From UBA4661 sp002405405 (GTDB lineage: Bacteria > Bacteroidota > Ignavibacteria > Kapaibacteriales > UBA4661): 10,597 bases of DNA. The translations under genes and the position numbers were made by a program. This document shows, piece after piece, positions 6,741 to 10,597 of this stretch. Location: NCBI GenBank assembly GCA_036847245.1, contig DAIUAL010000117.1, positions 1 through 10,597 on the forward strand. The letters are read 5' to 3'. Under the pieces are notes generated by a model. That model had not been told where the DNA came from. It saw only the letters and a program-made list of their open reading frames with translations, and did no database searches. Numbering within the stretch: the first letter of the stretch is position 1; every line of letters begins with the position of its first letter.

Positions 6741-9269
6741 ATGGCTCGTACATCACGTGGAAAAATACAAGCACAGAGTGCTACTAAAACTGTTCAATCG
6801 TCGCCGAAACTGCAAGCAAGAAAGCAATCCATGCAAAGCGCAAAATACAAGCGACAACAAGCTACATCACTTACATTATTGGGGATGGAGAAAGAAGAAA
6901 TTCTTCGTGATTATCGTTTGGTCATGGAAAGTCGTCATGCTAGCTTGCTTGGACGCAAAGAAGCGCTTTCAGGTAAAGCAAAATTTGGCATTTTCGGCGA
7001 TGGTAAAGAGCTTGCACAAGTTGCACTTGCTAAAGTTTTTCGCAAAGGGGATTTCCGCTCGGGGTATTATCGTGATCAAACATGGATGTTTGCGTTGGGT
7101 GTTATTACTATCAAGCAATTTTTTGCTCAGTTATATGCAGATCCAAGCGTTGAGCGTGATCCAAGTACCGCCGGACGACAAATGAATGGGCATTATGCTA
7201 ATCGTTTTTTTCATGATGATGGTACTCCAAAAAACTTAACTGAAGAGTATAATTCATCATGTGATATTTCTCCAACAGCAGGTCAAATGCCACGATTGGT
7301 CGGACTTGCTCTTGCATCAAAATTGTACAAAGAAAATCCGGCTCTGCATAGTTATACTATGTATTCCAATCAAGGACGTGAAATTGCTTTTGGTTCTATC
7401 GGTAATGCAAGTTCTGCAGAAGGTTTCTTTTGGGAGGCAATCAATGCAATTGGTGTAACGCAAGCACCGGCAGTCATTTCAATTTGGGATGATGAATATG
7501 GTATTTCGGTGCATAACAAATATCAAATCACTAAAGGTGATCTGAGTGCTGTATTAAGCGGATTTCAACGTACTGAAGGTAAAAGTGATGGATTTGAAAT
7601 TTTCCGTGTACGTGGTTGGCACTACGCCGAGCTGGTGGAAACATATCGCAAAGCAGAGCATCTGACGCGAGAAGAAGGTATTCCCACAATTATTCATGTT
7701 GTGGAGGTAACGCAACCTCAAGGTCACTCTACATCCGGTAGTCATGAACGATACAAAACGAAAGAGCGCCTAGAATGGGAGCGTGAGCATGATTGTGCAG
7801 TAAAATTCAAGCAATGGATCATTCAGCAGGGAATTGCTACCGAGCAAGATCTCGATGCAATTGATAATGCTGCATTACACCACACTAAAAACGAACGTGA
7901 TGCTGCCTATAAAGAATTTCAACAGCCGATTAAAACAGCTATCGCCGATTTGACGCGTGTCACCCAACCACTTCTGGCTTCCTCGCAAGCACAAGCAGGT
8001 ATTACAGGTATTTTAAACGAGTTACAAACCGAAAGAAATCCTTTTCGTAAAGATATTGCAGTGGCATTGCGGAAGATACTTGTTGCTACGCGCGGAGAGC
8101 ATACACCGGAACGTCAAGTATTGCTTGATTGGAAAAGAAACTTTGATGCAGTGAATCATGATCTTTTTAGTTCGTATTTGCATCAAGAGAATGAAGGATC
8201 AGCGTTGACTATTCCTGCTGAATCTGCTCGATATTCAGCTAATTCGCCCCTCATGACGGGCTTTGAAGTATTGAATGCGTTTTTCGATCATGTATTAGAG
8301 CGTGATCCTCGAGTTCTTGCATTTGGGGAAGATGTTGGCTACTTAGGTGATGTAAATCAGGGCTTTGCAGGTTTACAAAAAAAATATGGTGAACATCGTG
8401 TTTTTGATACGGGTATTCGAGAAGCAACAATCGTCGGACAGGCTATTGGTTTGGCGATGCGTGGACTACGTCCTATTGTTGAAATTCAATATCTTGATTA
8501 TGTCTATTATGCATTCTCACAATTGACCGATGACATTGCAACCCTTTTGTATCGCACAAAAGGTGGGCAAACTGCTCCGGTGATCGTACGTACACGTGGA
8601 CATCGTCTTGAAGGAATCTGGCATGCAGGTTCGCCTATGGGGACATTGATTCACGCACTGCGTGGTATGTATATTTGCGTACCACGTAATATGACGCAAG
8701 CCGCAGGTATGTATAATACTTTATTGCAATCGCAAGATCCTGCACTCGTTGTAGAGGTGCTCAATGGATATCGTCAGAAAGAACAATTACCGGATAACAT
8801 TGCCACGATGAGTATTCCTTTAGGTGTGCCGGATATTTTGCGGACCGGGCAGGACATTACGATCGTAACTTATGGTGCATGTTGTCGCCCCGTCATAGAG
8901 GCTGTTGATATTTTAGCCGGCATGAATATCGACTGTGAAGTGATTGATATACAAACATTACTTCCTTTTGATCGTCATCATCGCATTTTGGAATCTCTAC
9001 GAAAAACAAATCGCCTGATTGTTGTGGATGAAGACGTTCCGGGTGGAGCTTCTGCCTTTATGCTTCAGCATATTCTTGAAGAGCAGGGTGGTTATCGCTA
9101 CCTTGACTCCCAGCCCATGACTATTACAGCAAAAGCACACCGTACAGCATATGGTACTGATGGTAGTTATTTTACAAAGCCTGATGTTGAGCATGTTCTT
9201 GAGGCTGCTACACGTATGATGCATGAAGCACATCCAGATGCATATCCGTTATTGTACGGTAACGAGTAA
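6741..9269 (+). CDS. 2-oxoacid dehydrogenase E1 component, fused alpha and beta subunits (probably branched-chain type)
   Basis: E1 uses thiamine diphosphate to decarboxylate a 2-oxoacid and passes the acyl group to lipoylated E2 of a multi-enzyme complex in the cytoplasm. The 842-residue chain joins both halves. The alpha part (about 50-400) has GYYRDQTW (108-115), SPTAGQMPRLVG (177-188), the ThDP/Mg region IGNASSAEG...WDDEYGIS (220-256) and the loop QGHSTSGSHERY (327-338). The beta part (about 500-835) has LAFGEDVGYLGD (526-537) and DTGIREATIVGQAIG (556-570), where Glu561 matches the conserved catalytic glutamate; GLRPIVEIQYLDY (575-587) and TIVTYG (707-712) follow. In the Mg site the usual Asp and Asn are exchanged (Asn222, Asp251). 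The first 45 or so residues are a basic, Gln/Ser-rich tail. There is no clear ribosome binding site before 6741, so ATGs at 6831 or 6885 are possible starts. Pyruvate or acetoin as substrate cannot be excluded; E2 and E3 are not in the window. Confidence 0.92.
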   Translation: MARTSRGKIQAQSATKTVQSSPKLQARKQSMQSAKYKRQQATSLTLLGMEKEEILRDYRLVMESRHASLLGRKEALSGKAKFGIFGDGKELAQVALAKVFRKGDFRSGYYRDQTWMFALGVITIKQFFAQLYADPSVERDPSTAGRQMNGHYANRFFHDDGTPKNLTEEYNSSCDISPTAGQMPRLVGLALASKLYKENPALHSYTMYSNQGREIAFGSIGNASSAEGFFWEAINAIGVTQAPAVISIWDDEYGISVHNKYQITKGDLSAVLSGFQRTEGKSDGFEIFRVRGWHYAELVETYRKAEHLTREEGIPTIIHVVEVTQPQGHSTSGSHERYKTKERLEWEREHDCAVKFKQWIIQQGIATEQDLDAIDNAALHHTKNERDAAYKEFQQPIKTAIADLTRVTQPLLASSQAQAGITGILNELQTERNPFRKDIAVALRKILVATRGEHTPERQVLLDWKRNFDAVNHDLFSSYLHQENEGSALTIPAESARYSANSPLMTGFEVLNAFFDHVLERDPRVLAFGEDVGYLGDVNQGFAGLQKKYGEHRVFDTGIREATIVGQAIGLAMRGLRPIVEIQYLDYVYYAFSQLTDDIATLLYRTKGGQTAPVIVRTRGHRLEGIWHAGSPMGTLIHALRGMYICVPRNMTQAAGMYNTLLQSQDPALVVEVLNGYRQKEQLPDNIATMSIPLGVPDILRTGQDITIVTYGACCRPVIEAVDILAGMNIDCEVIDIQTLLPFDRHHRILESLRKTNRLIVVDEDVPGGASAFMLQHILEEQGGYRYLDSQPMTITAKAHRTAYGTDGSYFTKPDVEHVLEAATRMMHEAHPDAYPLLYGNE

Positions 9270-9302
9270 ATTCCAACCGAAGTTAAGGAGAAGCCAAGAA
9301 AC

Positions 9303-9338
9303 AAAAAAGCGAGTGATAGTTTTATCACTCGCTTTTTT
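9303..9338. terminator. Bidirectional rho-independent terminator between convergent genes
   Basis: A perfect 16-bp stem (9303-9318 with 9323-9338, GTTT loop) has the core GCGAGTGATA/TATCACTCGC flanked by six A on the left and six T on the right. It can therefore terminate both the + strand E1 gene (stop at 9269) and the - strand foldase gene (stop at 9359). Confidence 0.93.
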
Positions 9339-9358
9339 CTTAATATCTCACAAATTTC

Positions 9359-10597
9359 TTATCGATAGAATGTAGAGCGATTGTCTACGATATCAGCACG
9401 ATCTTTCAACTCATTTAACCAACGAACGGCAGCATTTTGATTTTTTTGTGCCATTGCGCTCATCAGTTGAGCACGTTGAGCAACAAATTGATTTTGATCT
9501 GCATTTGCTCGACGGGTAACCTGAATAATATAGTAACCACGTTCACCACGAATCGGACCAACAATTTTACCAACTTCTGCTGAGAAAGCCTTAGTTGTTA
9601 CTGCAACATCTTGACCAATGCCAGTGATACGACCATTATCTTTTACATCTTTCGCAGCAATTACTACTAGTGAAGAATCGAGAGCTGTTGCTTTTGAAAG
9701 GGAATCTAGACCAGCAACACGTTTGTAAGCATCTTCAGCCTTTGATTTGAGAAGATCAAGTTTTTTGGCTTGTTGGAGTTTTGCTTTAATCTCCGTTTGA
9801 ACATCTTCCAAAGGTTTGATACCATCAGCACGAACGGCTGAAATCTGTGCTACGACAAGATTACCATTCAATTTTAATGGTTCGCATGATTCGTTCAATT
9901 TGTGGTTGAAAGCAAATGAAGTCAATTCTGATGAACCAAAAATTGGCGTCATTTTGCGGAAAAAGCCTGTTTCTGCACCGCGTGTACCCATTTTTTTAGC
10001 TACTGAGTCAAATGCTATGCCACCATCAATTTGTTCTTTAAATGTCCGAGCTTTACGCTGGATCTCATTGATTGTGATATTACTCATTAAAGGGGCAACT
10101 TTAATCTCGGTATATTTTATTTCTTGGGTTGCTTTATCCGTAACCTTGATGATATGAAAACCAAATTGGGATTCGACCGGACCAACAACATCACCACCTT
10201 ATCCACCCAATGCCGCTAATTCAAACTATTTCACCATTTGACCTTTAGCAAAAAAGCCAAGATCGCCACCACGTTGTGCTGTACCCTGATCTTGCGAGTA
10301 TTCGGTTGCAAGTTTTGCAAAGTCATCGCCTTTTTTTGCTAGCCCATAAAGACGTTCAGCTTCTTTTTTAGCACTGTCTTTATTTGCACCAAAGCGGATA
10401 AGAATATGACTTGCCTTTACCTTTTCGTTTTCGCTGCGTTTAGCGTCAACACGATAGAAACGTGTTGCATCAGGTGCATTGATCGGACCAACAACGTCAC
10501 GAGCATTGGTTCCTTCAAGGAAAGCCATGACTGATGGGTCTAAGTCTTTGGTAAAGGTAAAATCTATCGTTTTACCGCCATACTCGGTCGAGAAGAG
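9359..10597 (-). pseudogene. PpiD/SurA-like parvulin peptidyl-prolyl isomerase, interrupted by two in-frame stops; 5' end cut by window
   Basis: Such foldases act in the periplasm or at its membrane on outer-membrane and secreted proteins. Read on the - strand, one frame stays open from the right edge (10597) to TAA at 9359-9361, except for TAG at 10226-10228 and TAA at 10199-10201. The parvulin domain (about 10420 to 10130) is clear: KASHILIRFG, FAKLATEYSQDQGTAQRGGDLGFFAKGQMVK, stop, FELAALGG, stop, then GGDVVGPVESQFGFHIIKV. Homology continues in the same frame through both stops, so this is one damaged gene rather than two genes. After it comes a PpiD-like C-terminal part: a second degenerate parvulin-like unit (about 9780-10060), a Lys-rich helical linker, and ITGIGQD...VGPIRGERGYYIIQVTRR (about 9509-9634). 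The ATG at 10085-10087 could give a 242-residue remnant, and the segment upstream of the TAG is open for 123 codons in the window. The signal peptide or membrane anchor would lie to the right. Genuine pseudogene or sequence error cannot be decided here. Confidence 0.78.

Noticed and set aside
6694..7185. A 163-codon open frame on the + strand overlapping the start of the E1 gene
   Set aside because: It lies in another frame over the strongly supported E1 coding sequence and its translation has no recognisable domain; it is a shadow.
9816..10157. A 113-codon + strand open frame opposite the foldase gene
   Set aside because: The - strand frame carries clear parvulin/PpiD homology here; the + strand translation looks random and spans the convergent gene.
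10199..10228. Genetic code change (UAA/UAG read as Gln) or pyrrolysine at the foldase stops
   Set aside because: mod and hppD end in TAA, res and gdh end in TAG, and E1 ends in TAA at natural protein ends, with no internal TAA/TAG in those genes. A reassigned code is unlikely, and pyrrolysine would not explain the TAA.

Overview
The window reads as bacterial chromosome: tightly packed genes, short intergenic gaps and moderately AT-rich sequence. The single-chain alpha+beta E1 dehydrogenase, the mitochondrial-like glutamate dehydrogenase and the PpiD-like multi-domain foldase together suggest the Bacteroidota / Chlorobiota / Ignavibacteria / Kapabacteria neighbourhood. This is inference from remembered family patterns; there is no rRNA or marker gene here to settle it.

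Left part (1-3692, + strand): the 3' part of a type III restriction-modification methyltransferase (mod, cut by the window edge), followed 62 bp later by a complete type III restriction subunit (res). Res shows an SF2 helicase/translocase core and a C-terminal PD...ETK nuclease. A small hairpin at 3768-3786 lies between this operon and the next genes.

Middle part (3875-9269, + strand): three amino-acid catabolism genes in tandem. They encode 4-hydroxyphenylpyruvate dioxygenase (tyrosine breakdown), a hexameric-type glutamate dehydrogenase resembling the animal mitochondrial enzyme, and an 842-residue fusion of the alpha and beta chains of a 2-oxoacid dehydrogenase E1 (probably branched-chain type). 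The first two are 62 bp apart and probably co-transcribed, ending at a strong terminator at 6605-6644. The E1 gene then has its own leader. Functionally, amino groups collected on glutamate are released by glutamate dehydrogenase, while the carbon skeletons enter through HPPD and the E1 dehydrogenase.

Right part (9303-10597): a perfect 16-bp-stem hairpin with A/T tracts on both sides separates the E1 gene from a convergent - strand gene for a PpiD/SurA-like parvulin peptidyl-prolyl isomerase. That gene is open to the right edge but carries two in-frame stop codons (TAG and TAA, 27 nt apart) inside the parvulin domain. It is annotated as a pseudogene or an assembly error.

I found no clearly new system. 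The best leads are the double-stop foldase gene, the reciprocal Asp/Asn exchange at the Mg-ThDP site of the fused E1, and the reduced antenna-like insert in the glutamate dehydrogenase. No tRNA, rRNA, CRISPR array, insertion sequence or attachment site was seen.
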